A stretch of DNA of 51,284 nt from assembly GCA_027972325.1 (NCBI GenBank), contig JAPMOS010000210.1, forward strand, positions 1 through 51,284. The letters run 5' to 3'. Both the position numbers and the translations under genes were made by a program. This stretch comes from Paratrimastix pyriformis (lineage: Eukaryota; Preaxostyla; Paratrimastigidae). The notes beneath the pieces are model-generated. The model was given only the letters and a program-made list of their open reading frames with translations, ran no database searches and was not told the origin of the DNA. Shown piece after piece: positions 22,780-33,640 of this stretch; the stretch's first letter is position 1, and each line of letters starts with the position of its first letter.

Positions 22780-23590
22780 CTCGGGAAGTGGCACAGGTGG
22801 TATCGGCAGGGTTTCACATCCCGTTCAAGGGACCCCCACCCAACCCGGGGGCGTGGTCCCGGGACCCTTACCACTTGGTGGGGGAGGAGAAACTGGGCTT
22901 GGAGGCGGTGGTCCAGGAGTACCTTGGGATATCGGCACTGAAAACGATCCAGGGGGGGTCGGACAAAGGGATGAGATCTCCCATTTTTGGGCGGCCCAAG
23001 CCCGGCGGGAAATGGAGGTTGATCCTGGACCTCACCGCCTTGAATCACTTCATCTTCTGCCCCTCCTTCAAAATGGAGGGGTGGAAGACGGTGAGGGCCG
23101 TGGTGGAGCCCATGATGTGGGCCACCAAGATCGACTTGAAACATGCATACTTTCACATCCCGATCTTTCCACCTCACCGGAAATACCTGGGAGTCGAATG
23201 GGAGGGCACGGAATATCGCTTCCAAGCCCTCCCATTCGGCCTGAATGTGGCTCCCAGAATCTTTACAAAGACCATGAGAGTGGCAATCAAGGAAGCCCGG
23301 AGACACGGCATCTTGGTAGTCCACTACATCGACGACCTCCTGGTGTTGGGCAGGTCACCACAGGAGACCAAACTGCATACACTGGCACTCCTTCGTCACC
23401 TCCTCTCACTCGGGTTCGAGATCAGCTGGGACAAAACCCAAGTGGAACCAGTTCAAATGCTGGAGTTCCTGGGGTTTGTCCTCGACACTCGAGCGATGAC
23501 ACTCTCACTCCCACCCGAGAAGGCACAGAAGGTGAGAGAGATGGCGCACAACACCCAACAGTGCACCACCATCAAAGCCAAATCATTGGC
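22780..23590 (+). pseudogene. Reverse transcriptase domain of DIRS 2
   Basis: RT blocks in order: MRSPIFGRPKPGGKWRLILD, TKIDLKHAYFHIP with the first catalytic aspartate, LPFGLNVAPRIFTKT, VVHYIDDLLVLG (Y-x-D-D box variant) and MLEFLGFVLDTRA. They correspond one for one with DIRS 1 but differ at many positions, so the two elements are separate lineages. Confidence 0.9.
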
Positions 23591-23599
23591 AGCGGTGAT

Positions 23600-24240
23600 C
23601 GGGTTCATGTCGTCATGCAGGAGACGATTCGCCCGGCCTGCTTGTACCTGCGCAACCTGAACATCGACCTGTCCACGGCGATCAAGGCGCAGGGGTGGCA
23701 TGCACTGGTGACCCTTTCGGAGGAGTCACACAGGGACTTGGAGTGGTGGGAACATGCACAGTACCCCACCAGCACCCCACTTCGGACCCCACCAGCAGAG
23801 CTGATCCTGACCACGGATGCAGCCGAGATGGGCTGGGGGGCAGTGCTGAGGACTCCGGCACAGAGCATCGAGCAGGGCATCCCAGCACACGAGTTGTGGA
23901 GAGTGACGGACCTGCAGGACATCAGCTCGATAAACCCGCTCGAATTGGAAGCGGGCATCAGGTCACTCCACCTGTTCCGGGAACAGGTCACGGGCAAGTC
24001 CGTACTTTGGTTCTCGGACAATTCGTCTGTCGTGTGGTCAGTCGGCAGACTCAAGTCACAGAGTCAGCAGCTCAACACCCGGTTGAGAAAACTCTGGGAG
24101 TTCTGTCAGACACACCGGATCACCCTCACCACAGAGCACATTCACGGCATCGACAACGTGAGAGCGGACAGGCTCTCGCGGTGGGTCGACGCCGAAGATT
24201 ACCAGCTCCACCCAGCCCTCTTCAGGGCGGTGGTGAAACT
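23600..24240 (+). pseudogene. RNase H domain of DIRS 2
   Basis: LTTDAAEMGWGAVLR carries the first aspartate, PLELEAGIRSLH the glutamate, WFSDNSSVVWSVGRL the second aspartate and DNVRADRLSRW the last. This is the standard RNase H order. Confidence 0.85.
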
Positions 24241-24800
24241 CAGGACGAAACCGACGGTGGACGCCTTTGCATCGGCGCGAAACCACCTGTGCCCCGGTTC
24301 TGGTCCTTGGTCAAGGAACCGGGAGCGGTGGGAGTGGACTTCTTTCGGCAGAACCTAGCCTCAGAAGTGCCGTGGATCAACCCACCGTTCTCGCTCATCC
24401 TCAGAGTCTTGGAACGGTTGAGGGAGCAGCGGGGGGAGGCCCTTCTCCTCACCCCGGTGTGGACATCGGCACCGTGGTGGCCAGTGATGCTGCACATGGC
24501 AGTGGCACCACCCCTGACCTTACCGCGGCAGGAGAACACATTCCTGGCAGGCACGACACGCAACCTCAAGGGAATTGGGCCCCCACACTGGGAGTGTTGT
24601 GTGACACAGGTGTCGGGGGACCCAGTCCGGCAAGCCAGGGCACACCTCGAGTGGGGTTGGCAGACACTCACCAATCCGGATCTCACCCTCGTCCGGAAGT
24701 TCCAGGACCGACAGCTGCACCCCATGGGTCCAGCCCGGATCTTCGACGACCCGGAGGCCTGGTGGGGGAGCAACGAGCCCCTGATCCCACAGTGGGACAG
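24241..24800 (+). pseudogene. Dam-like methyltransferase domain of DIRS 2
   Basis: VDAFASARNHLCP opens the domain, then PWINPPFSLILRVL with the NPPF catalytic-type motif, then LTPVWTSAPWWPVM. It matches the domain in DIRS 1 in order and sequence. Confidence 0.78.
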
Positions 24801-25089
24801 GGAACTGTAGACGTCGACGCAGACTCGGGAGAGGACATGACCTTAGCCGAGCTGGCAGCGTCTCTGCGCTCAAAGAGCACCACCACCCCCACTCTCATGA
24901 CACACCACCCGGAGTCCTGTGTGACAAACCCGCCGGGTCGGTCGGAAGCACCCACGAGTGGGGCCTGTGATGCCCAGAACGCCGCGGGGACACCCGTGGA
25001 CGGAACTCTGTTTCGCCCGGGCAAGAAAGGTCCTGCCCCAGGACGCGCGATACCCACACCCACAGCCCGGAAAAAGCTCTCAGAAGAGG

Positions 25090-26150
25090 CACCTGCTTGG
25101 GCCCCCAAGCATCCGGAGCTGTCGGCAGCGGCAGGTTATTTCATTCAGAGGTCATTGGCAGAGAAAACCTCGAAGAAATACTCACACATTATTCGCCGCT
25201 ATGAAGAGTGGTGCGCGCTCAAAGACCTGGCTCCGATCACGGAGGCGACCGACCAGAATGAGGTCCAGGTCGCCTCGTTCATCGCGGATGAAGCCATGGA
25301 GAGGGACCTCAGCTCGGGCTCGGCAGGGGCACGTCGCTCAGCACTGTCCATGTACTTCACCATGAGTGGCCACCCTCTATCCCCGGAAGGCAAACTGGTG
25401 AAACAAGTCGTCACCGGCATCGGGAAGGACAAACCGGCTGGGGGCAAAGACCTCGGTCCGATCTGGGACCTAGCAGACCTCTTGAAATTGCTCGAGGGGG
25501 AGTGGGCCGACAATGCGACCCTTGACCAAAACCGGCTCATTGGTAAAGTCGCCAGCTTGTTGGAGATCGCGGGGTTGAGGGTCATGGACACGACCTCGAT
25601 CTCTTTTCCGACTCACGCTTTGAGTTCGGCCAGCCGGGGTGTGAGCACTCCGTTCGGCTGAAGGTGTGTCCGAAGGAGACACACAACACCAAGATTCGAT
25701 GGGTCCAGGTGGTCGGGGCTCCCGACAACCCACTGTGCCTACACTGCGCCATGAAACAGTGGCTGACCAAGCGGCCGACGGAACCAGCGGTGGCGGGTCA
25801 GGCAGTGTCGGACACCTTCTTTGTCTTTCCACGGGATCACTCTGTGAAGTGCAGGGTGGGCAAAGCCATCTCGGCAGACTGGATCCGGAACTGCGTGCGT
25901 TCGACGATGACGGTGGCAGGCATTCCCCTGCAGTGGGGTGCCCATTCAATTCGCTCAGCCGCCCCGTCGAAAGCCGCTGCACTGGGCATTCCACTGCCAC
26001 AGATTCTGACCAGGTTTCGTTGGAGCTCCAGGTCCAGCACCTACCAAATGCACTATGGTCGCACAGTGGAAGGAGTCACGGATCGCTTCGACGAGGCACT
26101 GTTGGCGGGTCGGTTCAGTGGCAAACCTCATGAAATGTCGGGGACCGCTG
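25090..26150 (+). pseudogene. Tyrosine recombinase part of DIRS 2
   Basis: The N-terminal helical core-binding domain (EKTSKKYSHIIRRYEEW) is followed by the first arginine region (LEIAGLRVMDTTSI), the H-x-x-R box (WGAHSIRSAAPSKAAALG), then TRFRWSSRSSTYQMHYGR with the conserved tryptophan and tyrosine. All catalytic landmarks are visible. Confidence 0.88.
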
Positions 26151-26229
26151 AACCTGACAAGGGGGACCCCTAGGGGGTTCCCCCCTTTGGCAGGCACGAG
26201 TTGGGAGGCAGTGTGATTCCTTTGGCATG

Positions 26230-26345
26230 CTGTCTATTTTCCTGGGGGTTTGGGAAGATGAAGGTCGTCGAGATTGATTACTCGTTCGCCGAGGCTCCGA
26301 GGCTGAAGCGAGGAATCATCGAGACTCTTCTTCTTCCCAAACCCA
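26230..26345 (+). repeat. DIRS 2 internal complementary region
   Basis: tgtctattttcctgggggtt is repeated from the right terminal repeat (27272 onward) in the same orientation. After an extension that should be the inverse of the missing left end, cgaggaatcatcgagactct and the following ttcttcttcccaaaccc are the exact inverse of the right end. Confidence 0.82.
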
Positions 26346-26457
26346 CCCGCCTCCCTGGTGGCGTGGAGCACCACATGGCTTACAGCCCCACTGCCTCACC
26401 ACCTCCTGAGCCTGCCGACACCACCTTTGCTCTTCCTGCCATTTTGAGGAGCAAAGG

Positions 26458-26859
26458 GTGGGGAACCTTTCCCCCCCTCTGTCACAACACAACCACACTC
26501 GCCCGCACACAGCCCTCGCGCTGGACCCGGGCAAGGAACTCTCGGTCTACAACGCCAACCGGCGCCTGACCGCGGCCAAGCGAGGCTACGATCACCCCAA
26601 GGCCGCTACGCGCCTCTTCACTCTGGAAGATGGGTCGAGGGTGGTCGTTTCCAACACCCACCGCGGCCGCAGTGGACACTGGGTCTCGTCGCGCGGACGC
26701 GGAGGCTCTGCTGTTCGAGGCGCGACCCGAGGATGGTCTCGGGGTGCTACTCGTGGCCGTGGCCGTGGCCGTGGCGGCCGCAAGTTCTTTTCGGCCGCCT
26801 CTTCTGCCCGTGGCAAGAGCTCCGCTGAGGAGTCTGCTGCGGAGGGGGGGAAGAAGTGA
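26458..26859 (+). pseudogene. RG-rich ORF of DIRS 2 between ICR and right repeat
   Basis: About 130 codons: a normal-composition half (SVYNANRRLTAAKRGYDHPK) followed by a strongly Arg/Gly-rich half (GATRGRGRGRGGRKFFSAAS). RG-rich tails commonly bind RNA. It occupies the same place as the RG-rich remnant of DIRS 1, and the conserved position suggests a real element part, perhaps nucleocapsid-like. Confidence 0.45.
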
Positions 26860-26989
26860 ATGGAAGGCGCTTCGTCCCCCGGGGGTCTTTTTCTGAGGCT
26901 TCGCCCCCTCTGTATTTTTCCCTGATTTTTTTGCGTGACCTGGTAAGCCGGAGGTTTCTCCACCCTCCTCTTTCCCTCCGCAGACACAT

Positions 26990-27321
26990 GCTTACCGGGG
27001 TGAGCTTCGGCGGCTCATGGGGAGGAGAAGTTGAATTTTATTGTGCCGATGTTTGATCAATCTTTGAAAGCCTCTTTTGTTTTGTCTCTCTCGTCTTTCT
27101 TCTATCTACATTCTTTCTTTGGGATGCGTCTGGGCCTGACCACACCTTCCGGAGTGGTGCCCGGCCCCTTTGACGTGCTTACGCAAGGGCAGGGTACACT
27201 ATCCGTGTCAGCTGACATGGAATTTCTTTCTATTTGTGGTCAGTGCCGCTTTTTGCGTTGCTTGACGTGATGTCTATTTTCCTGGGGGTTTGGGAAGAAG
27301 AAGAGTCTCGATGATTCCTCG
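26990..27321 (+). repeat. DIRS 2 right terminal repeat
   Basis: Non-coding sequence ending tgtctattttcctgggggtt...cgatgattcctcg, whose terminal part is mirrored in the internal complementary region. The inner boundary is approximate because the partner repeat is missing. Confidence 0.6.
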
Positions 27322-27970
27322 CGCGGCAGCAGCAGCCGCGATGGTCAAGAGGGCCATGGGAAAGCGCAAGGGAGAGAAGTCGCAAAGGTACCCTGACTGG
27401 AATCCGGGTCAACAAGAGGTGTGCCGGAAAACAGCGCAGACCAGGATCTTGCAATATGCTGTCGGAGGCAACTCCAAGAATAGAAATCGCAGCGCTAACA
27501 GAGTTGCTTGAGACCAAGAGAAGGTCTGGTCATTTGGGACGAACCACATCTGATAATCGCTACCGCCTGCATGAATTTTTTTGGGCGCCACGTGCGCCAA
27601 ATTAGAATCTCTAGGAGACAAATTAGAATCTCTAGGAGACGAAAAAAACTGGACTTCGGAAGATGTCCGGGTGAAAACACGCACCGAGGCGGAGTAAGAA
27701 ACAGCGGCTCTCCCCGTCGGGAGCAGTTCACCTCGTTTGCTGCCTCTTCAGACGAGGTCCGAATATTTAGGTTTGGCGGCAATGGGCTGCGCTTTTGCGA
27801 GGCTCGCGAATTTTCAAAACCGTTCCAGATTCGCTTTTCGTTCTCATTCCTCTTCGAGGTCCGGAGAGGGCACCATTGACCGCGGGTCGCAGCGGGGCTG
27901 GGTTTGCTCAGAGTTTCTGTTGTGGGATTGTTGCAATTGAGGGACCATTCAGGGACCGCTGCCTGAAGGA
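27322..27970 (+). repeat. Dispersed repeat R, copy 1
   Basis: Matches 38023-38715: shared stretches include agagggccatggg versus agagggccacggg, caagaggtgtgccg, gtcggaggcaactccaagaa, ttgagaccaagagaaggtct and ggctctccccgtcgggagca. A 21-bp piece (caaattagaatctctaggaga) is doubled here at about 27598-27639 and single in copy 2. Conservation is equal in all frames, so it looks non-coding. Bases 27795-27947 are inverted relative to copy 2. Confidence 0.8.
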
Positions 27971-28369
27971 TGGCCTATGGTTGGAAGGTGCGACCAGATG
28001 CCTCGGCCTGCATCAATGACCCTGGTGCCCCACCTCACCCCACTGCGCCCCGATGCGCCCCACCACGCGCCCCGTCGCGCCCCGTCGCGCACCCCCCGAC
28101 CTGATACAGACCGAAAGCCACGTGCCCTCAAAAACACCAAAGCCAGATGAAAAGGCATCAGGAGTGATCTTCTCCTTGATCCAAAAGACTGTTTGATTTT
28201 CATTGACGACGAGGTACAGGAGACCGCAATGCGGGAGGAGGCGGTGTAGCTGGTGGAGGTGGCATGGGAGTTCGGGTCACATGGCTACGGCGTTGTGGTG
28301 ATTGATGTCGAGGCCGTTTATGGCGGGGGAGGGGCCGGGGAACACCCGGCTCCTGCTTGATTGTGGGGC
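27971..28369. other. Unique sequence with short GC-rich repeats, no recognised gene
   Basis: Bases 28020-28100 repeat c/gcgccccgtcg-like units. The rest, to the start of the third arm copy, holds only short ORFs without a recognisable domain. Confidence 0.4.
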
Positions 28370-31300
28370 TGTCGTCGGAGCAGCCGTCGAAGCAGCCCAC
28401 TGAGGAAAGAAGTGAAAACTATTAAGCTTGCTGGCGGTCAGTGAACTATCTCCATTCTCTACACCTAGCAGTGCCGAAGTCCCAAAGTTGTTTCTGACCT
28501 GACCGCCAGCTTTGCTGGTGCCTCGATCCCAGTGTGTGAGACCCGTGGGTGCATAAGTATGAGCGCCTGTTCCTGACGCCGAAGAGCATGTCCTCTCCCG
28601 GGGTATGGTCTCGCAGTCTGTTGTTGTTTCTGACCCAGTGAGAGTGGTCTGTGTGAGCATCCGTGCCCGGTGTGGGCGCAGACAAGCACATGTTCGCCAA
28701 ACCAAATGCTCTTGGTAATGAGTGTCCGTGTGTGAGGTGTGAACTCTCTACTACGGGCAGCTCCCCAGTGGAGCAGAAATTCGATGGAATAATGCCACCT
28801 CGCTGTGGGCACCGCGGTCAAGTGCACAGTAGCCCTCAGTCTCGTTTATGAATGGACAGAGTGACCCCAAGCAGGAGTGATCGTGATGGGTCCAAGACAG
28901 GGGTGCTCGCCCTCCCGGGACGGAGCCCCCCCATCATGTCCCTTGGAGCAGGGGATGGGATGAGACGGAGTGATGGGCCGGGACAGGAAGGTGCACATGG
29001 GTGCTGCGACTGGTGTGTCACACAATGAGGAAGGAGAGAGAACATTCCGACGGACTTTCCCTCTGCTGCTGCCAAGGCAGTCGGCCCCCCTGTCGCGCCT
29101 GAAAGTTGACGGGGTATTTCTCGGCCGGTACGGCTGTTTGTGGGGTGCCCGGGGAGACTGGATGGCCAATGTGAGCTCGACCCAAGGTGGTCACCATGTG
29201 CAGGGTCGCGAGGTTGTGACGCTCCCTCCGTGCGCGATGGTCAAAGGAAGTGAACCCCTTCCGCATGAACGGTACAATGCGGGAAAGTGCATCCCCCGGG
29301 ACTTGACAACCGTTGGGGGACTCGGGGGGGGGGGTGAGGAGCCCCTTGTTCAAGAAACCCATGAGGGCATGCTTCCCCGTCCGGCGGAGGCATCATGCGT
29401 TCCCAATCAATGCTGAGGAACTGTGCTGAATCAGGGGACCTTCACTCATGGCCTCCAGGGCGAGTGAGTCTGTCCCCGATGGGGCGCGAGTCCCGTGCCT
29501 CCGGGTCTCCCACGACGGGGGCTGTGTAGTAGTACTCCGGCTGTTGGGCGATGACCGGTGATACCAATTTTGAGCTCGCCCCAACTCGATGTGACGAGGG
29601 CGGGCGTCCCATGACGCTCATGCTTGCAATCGGCGCGCATGACGCACGAGCACATTGTCAATGAGAGAGTTCAAGCCGTGTGCCATGTCCAAAAAGGAAG
29701 ATAACCGCATTCAGCGTAACCTGGTGGGTGCCTGGGGGAAGCTCCCGCCCCGCGACTTGCCACCTGGTAATGAGCCTGAACTGTCAACGGATGTGGAGCT
29801 GAAAAAATGTTGTCGGACCGTGGCCCAGGTGCTGACTTGCAGAGGCTCCTCTCCACAGTATCTGAGTGGTCTGTCACCAAGACCACGCGTCCCAGTCCGA
29901 GCAAGCAAGTCCCGCGCGCCTTGAGCAACCCATCACGCAGTTCAAACCCGGATGGGAACCCGGCGGGTTGTGCCAGAGCGATCGGAAGAGAAGCCTTCCG
30001 AGTCTGTGAGGGTGGTCAACGTGTTCTCCTCAGACTCGAGTGCGCGTTGTCCCGCGAAAGTGACCAATATATCCGGGCCAAGGGAATGCGCCACCCGGAA
30101 GATCATCCAGAGTTTCATTCTCCTTCAGAGGCGTAATGCCCGAGAGGCGCAATGACCGAGAGATGCAATGCAGAGCCAGGTGCAGTGCCAGAGAGGCGCA
30201 ATGCCCGAGGTGCGGAACTTCCCCACCCCCTGGTCAGTCACACGCCGAAGGGTGGTGCGCGCTGCCATGTCCGCGGTGCGTCATGCCCGCGGTGCGTCAT
30301 GCCCGCGGTGCGTCATGCCCGCGGTGCGCCATGCCCGCGGTGCGTCATGCCCGCGGTGCGTCATGCCCGCGGTGCGTCATGTCCGCGGTGCGTCATGTCC
30401 GCGGTGCGTCATGCCCGCGGTGCGTCATGCCCGCGGTGCGCCATGTCCGCGGTGCGCCATGCCCGACGGACCCCTGGCAAATCCGTGTGGGTCCGGGGCG
30501 CGCGTTTCGGGCTGAACACAGTGACCGAAGGCAAAAACTGAGTGGTGAGTGGCGATGCCCCGCCTCTTGTGCAGACCACGTCCGAGTTCCACCGTGGTTC
30601 AAAAATGTACCCCTTGCGAGAATTTCCAGTTGAATGACCTGAAGGCGAACCGACGGTACTTTGTCGTCCGCTCATGGCCGATGAGTGCCCAAGGTGCGCC
30701 CGAACGGGTGCGGGAGAGAACTTCGAGCAAACTTCTTCAAGTGGCCCGGCCGTTGATTGAGGGCCCTCGAACCCGACTCGCAGGAGTTTTCTTTCAGTCA
30801 TCTTCAAGCCGAGAGCATTCCAGAATGAGCGAGACCCAAGACCCAGACTTTGCAAAATAGTCCGCCGAAAAAGAGGGGACCCGCATGGTTTCCAAGAAAA
30901 AAAGGGGAGTTGGGCGAAAGAAGCGGAACTAAAGAAGAATGAGCATTTCGAGCGTCCGAGAATGAGTGCAGTGCTTGGCAAACCCGCTTTGAAAGACCGC
31001 ACTAAAATAACAGTGTCCAGCTCACACAAGACGAAGCGTTTGGTTGAAAGGGTGAAGGACTGCCAGAGAATGAGACTCAAAATGAGGTCCAAATGAGGGG
31101 CGAACGCAAATCCAAACAGACTTGCGCTACGCCAGAACGTGTCGTCTTTGTGGTAAACCAATCAAAGACCTCAAAGAGACGCCTCATCGGAGCCCTCGCA
31201 ATGAGTATTTCTCGCATGCAGCGCTGGAGTGAAGCGCCCGTGAAAACGAGCAGCCGTTCGAAGAAATCGAATACAAAACTGCAGCCACAGTACTGCATTT

Positions 31301-32140
31301 CACCAGACGTGTCCTCGGGTGTGAAATGAGGACCCAAGTTCAAACCAGCACGTTCAAAGCTGCAAGCAGTCTGTATAAAAAACGGTAATGTTTGTTCTTT
31401 CTTCGTGCTGGTTTTGTTTGTTTTCGTTCATTTGAGAACAAGGAACAGAGTTTTTCACGTCTGTCTCTTCTGGAAGAGCAAATACCAGGGATCAACACAG
31501 ACCCGAGAGGGGTGGTGGGAGGCCAGGGCCTCCGATCATTCTCCAATCACCTCACAAGACCCAGCGGGTCACAAGTCCGTTTCAGCCGGCAAACGACGAA
31601 AAAGCACGAGGATAATAACTACGGGGGGGACCCCGAAGAAACCCGAGTGCCAACCGATACATGAGCGGGAGGTCGCGATAATGCACCACCGAAGTGGCGC
31701 GGAAGCGAGTGCGCGTGAGCCAAAGGGCACCGTCCACCGTTCCCAAGAAGAGCGCAGATCTTTTCCAGAGCTCGTTGAAGCTTGAAAGCGACATTGTCAA
31801 AACAGATGAGGTCGATCATTCAAACCCCGCTCCTGTGGACAATGATGATGCAGTTTTCTTTGACTTCAGAGTTCCCAATAAGCTATGAAAAATGAGTCCG
31901 AGAGGACCGAGAAAATGGAGAACTCCGGGATAAAGGATTGCGTTGCGATTTGCTTAGTGCGCAAAAGGACGAGTCGACTGCCGGCACTGACATGACATGT
32001 CAAATTCTTTTGATAAAATTTTTGGATGTCAGTGCCGTTTTGCGTGCTTGCTGTGCAAGTGTTCACTCTTTCTTGGTTTGGGTTTGTTTGGGGCTATCCC
32101 ACGAAGGCTGTCCCTCGTTCTCCGAACTCGTGAAGGAGAA
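28370..32140 (+). repeat. Third, diverged copy of the long arm
   Basis: Same orientation as 17697-21582. The start (28430-29100: cacctagcagtgccgaagtc, gtttctgacctgaccgccag, gtgggcgcagacaagcac) and the end (31935-32140, finishing cgaactcgtgaaggagaa) match clearly. The middle matches only in patches and contains extra repeats. The terminal 200 bp are better conserved than the centre. No inverted partner is visible in the window, so it is a solo arm, half of a decayed element, or an element whose other end lies beyond the window. It is older than the first two arms. Confidence 0.75.
30266..30465. repeat. 16-bp minisatellite, 12 units
   Basis: Twelve consecutive units of catgcccgcggtgcgt with few substitutions (some catgtccgcggtgcgc), plus a partial unit. 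Because 16 is not a multiple of 3, ORFs through it cycle frames (the MPAVRHARGAS-type peptide) and are not evidence of a gene. Looser relatives precede it at 30130-30215. Units are directly adjacent with no spacers. Confidence 0.95.
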
Positions 32141-32323
32141 TCTCCTTCTCCTCCTCTCCTCGTCCACTCATCCTTCAACTTCCATCCCTCTTCCTCTTTA
32201 TCAACGAACTCTCTTCATAACTCCTAGCTCGAAGGTCACGTGGTGTGGCCCGTGGCCTTCGAAACCGGGGCCCGCAGCAAACCCGTCCTGTGGTTTTGCC
32301 GCGCGGACCCCGGTTCGACCCAT

Positions 32324-32364
32324 GTGGAGCTCTTGTGCGTGTGCCTTGCGCACAAGAGCTCCAC
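32324..32364. other. Perfect 16-bp-stem hairpin
   Basis: gtggagctcttgtgcg is followed after 9 nt by its exact inverse cgcacaagagctccac. It lies 184 bp downstream of the conserved end of the third arm copy. Such a perfect stem is unlikely by chance; an RNA structure, a recombination site or a small palindrome from repair are all possible. Confidence 0.85.
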
Positions 32365-32570
32365 GCTCCTCAAGCCACCAGGAGTGTTGGCGTCAGCCAA
32401 CACGGCCCCGATTTTCGTCACGGGAGGACCCAAGCCGCCTGCTGTCCTCGCGGCCACGTGGCAGATGACGCGGATGCTGGATTTGTATTTCCGGACCCGC
32501 CCGCCGCTGACCAGTCTGTTGCTTTTCCCTCTCTCTCCCAGTCCTCGCCTCTCCGCGTTTCCGCGTCTCA

Positions 32571-33230
32571 GTGCTCAGCAATTCCCATAATCCTTTCTCT
32601 CTTCCAGGGGAGGCATTCGAGGGCCTAAAGGCACAGGCCTCGTCTTGTGATCCTTGTCTGCTCTACGATGACCTTCGGTCTCGAATCCGGGGCTTTCTTC
32701 CACTGGATGTGTCGGACGCTGGACCTCCGCTTCCAGCCTGGGAGGCACCGCTCCCATCTTCCGACACGGGTGCCTCTTGCGCTGTCCCGTTGTGCAGCCC
32801 AGTCTGCCAGTCTGCGGTCCCCTCTGGAGACATTTCAGCCCCTGCGAAAATCGTCATTCCTCCGGATGCCGCTGGGATCTCTGATGTACCTCCTCCCGAG
32901 CAGCCCTCCTGTTCACAGCCCCGTCCCGAACTGCCAGTGTCTCTTGTGGTGGCTCCCTGCCCCGCGCTTGCTTCCCTGGGTCCATCCATGACGCCGCTTG
33001 GCCAGGCAACTCCCGTGTCCATGCCGCCCACCTCTCAAGAACTGACGCCGAGCGCCACAACCGCACCCATCCATGCAGCTCTGTGTTCTGAGGCCACCCT
33101 AGCCACCACCCTCGCTCCAAACACCCCTGCCACCCCTGTCAATTTGGCGGCCACTCCCGCGGCCGACGTGAGCACCCTCCCACCGGTTGGCGAGACTTCG
33201 CCTTCTCCGGCCTGGGACACGGCGGGACAA
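32571..33230 (+). CDS. Possible Pro/Ser/Ala-rich protein, unrecognised
   Basis: An open frame from 32571 runs into the GGTCGGC satellite, where it turns into artificial Arg/Gly-rich sequence, so only the first ~220 codons are considered. Composition is Pro/Ser/Ala/Thr-rich without domains, signal peptide or membrane segment. The frame is maintained over 650 bp of non-repetitive GC-rich sequence, which is weak support. An upstream frame at 32240-32590 may be a separate exon or chance. Confidence 0.25.
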
Positions 33231-33240
33231 TTTTCCTGCC

Positions 33241-33640
33241 GAGGTCGGCAGCCGAGGTCGGCCGAGGTCGGCCGAGGTCGGCGCCGAGGTCGGCCGAGGT
33301 CGGCGAGGGTCGGCCAAGGTCAGCCTGAGGTCGGCCTGAGGTCAGGTGAGGTCGGCCAGGGTCGGCGAGAAATCTGACCTCGGCCGACCCCGGCAGCCGA
33401 CCTCGGCCAACCCCGGCCGACCTCAGGCCGACCTCGGCTGCCGACCTCGGCCAACCCCGGCCAACCCTGACCGACCCTGGCCGACGGCTCTGCCGGGGTC
33501 GGAGGTTGCCGAACTCGGCAGTTGAGGTCGGCCCAGGGTCGGCCGGAGGTCGGCCAAGGTCGGCAGCCGAGCTCAGCCAGGGTCGGCAGCTGAGGTCGGC
33601 CCAGGGTCAGCCTCGGCAGCTGTGGCCGAAGAGGTCAGGT
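33241..33640. repeat. GGTCGGC satellite array 1
   Basis: Short units of the type gaggtcggcc or gggtcggcca, in plus orientation at 33241-33370, inverted (gacctcggcc) at about 33373-33480, and plus again to 33640. The left edge is cacggcgggacaatttt (33218-33234), found inverted at the edge of array 2. ORFs reading RPRSAEVGR-like peptides are translations of the repeat. Confidence 0.9.

Larger units (their letters stand above)
21583..27321 (+). mobile_element. DIRS retrotransposon 2, left end missing (fossil)
   Basis: Plus-strand parts in order are a Pro/Gly-rich leader, reverse transcriptase, RNase H, Dam-like methyltransferase, tyrosine recombinase, internal complementary region (about 26230-26345), RG-rich ORF and right terminal repeat ending at 27321. 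The right limit is fixed twice: the internal complementary region holds the inverse of the last bases (cgaggaatcatcgagactct), and the sequence after 27321 resumes repeat R, which also occurs at 38023. The left terminal repeat and most of the gag region are absent and the element stops exactly at the outer end of the long arm. The coding region has several breaks (about four). It is a different lineage from DIRS 1. Confidence 0.85.

Noticed and set aside
27495-27782. Repeat R as a protein-coding element
   Set aside because: Frames on both strands are equally conserved between copies, indels are not multiples of three, and no domain is seen.
30152-30633. Open frames with repeated MPAVRHARGAS-like peptide, or a CRISPR-like array
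   Set aside because: The repeat unit is 16 bp and directly adjacent, so there are no spacers, and it is not a multiple of three, so no stable peptide repeat is encoded.
33241-33640. GGTCGGC repeats as telomere or subtelomere
   Set aside because: Units are irregular, change orientation internally, and are flanked on both sides by ordinary sequence.
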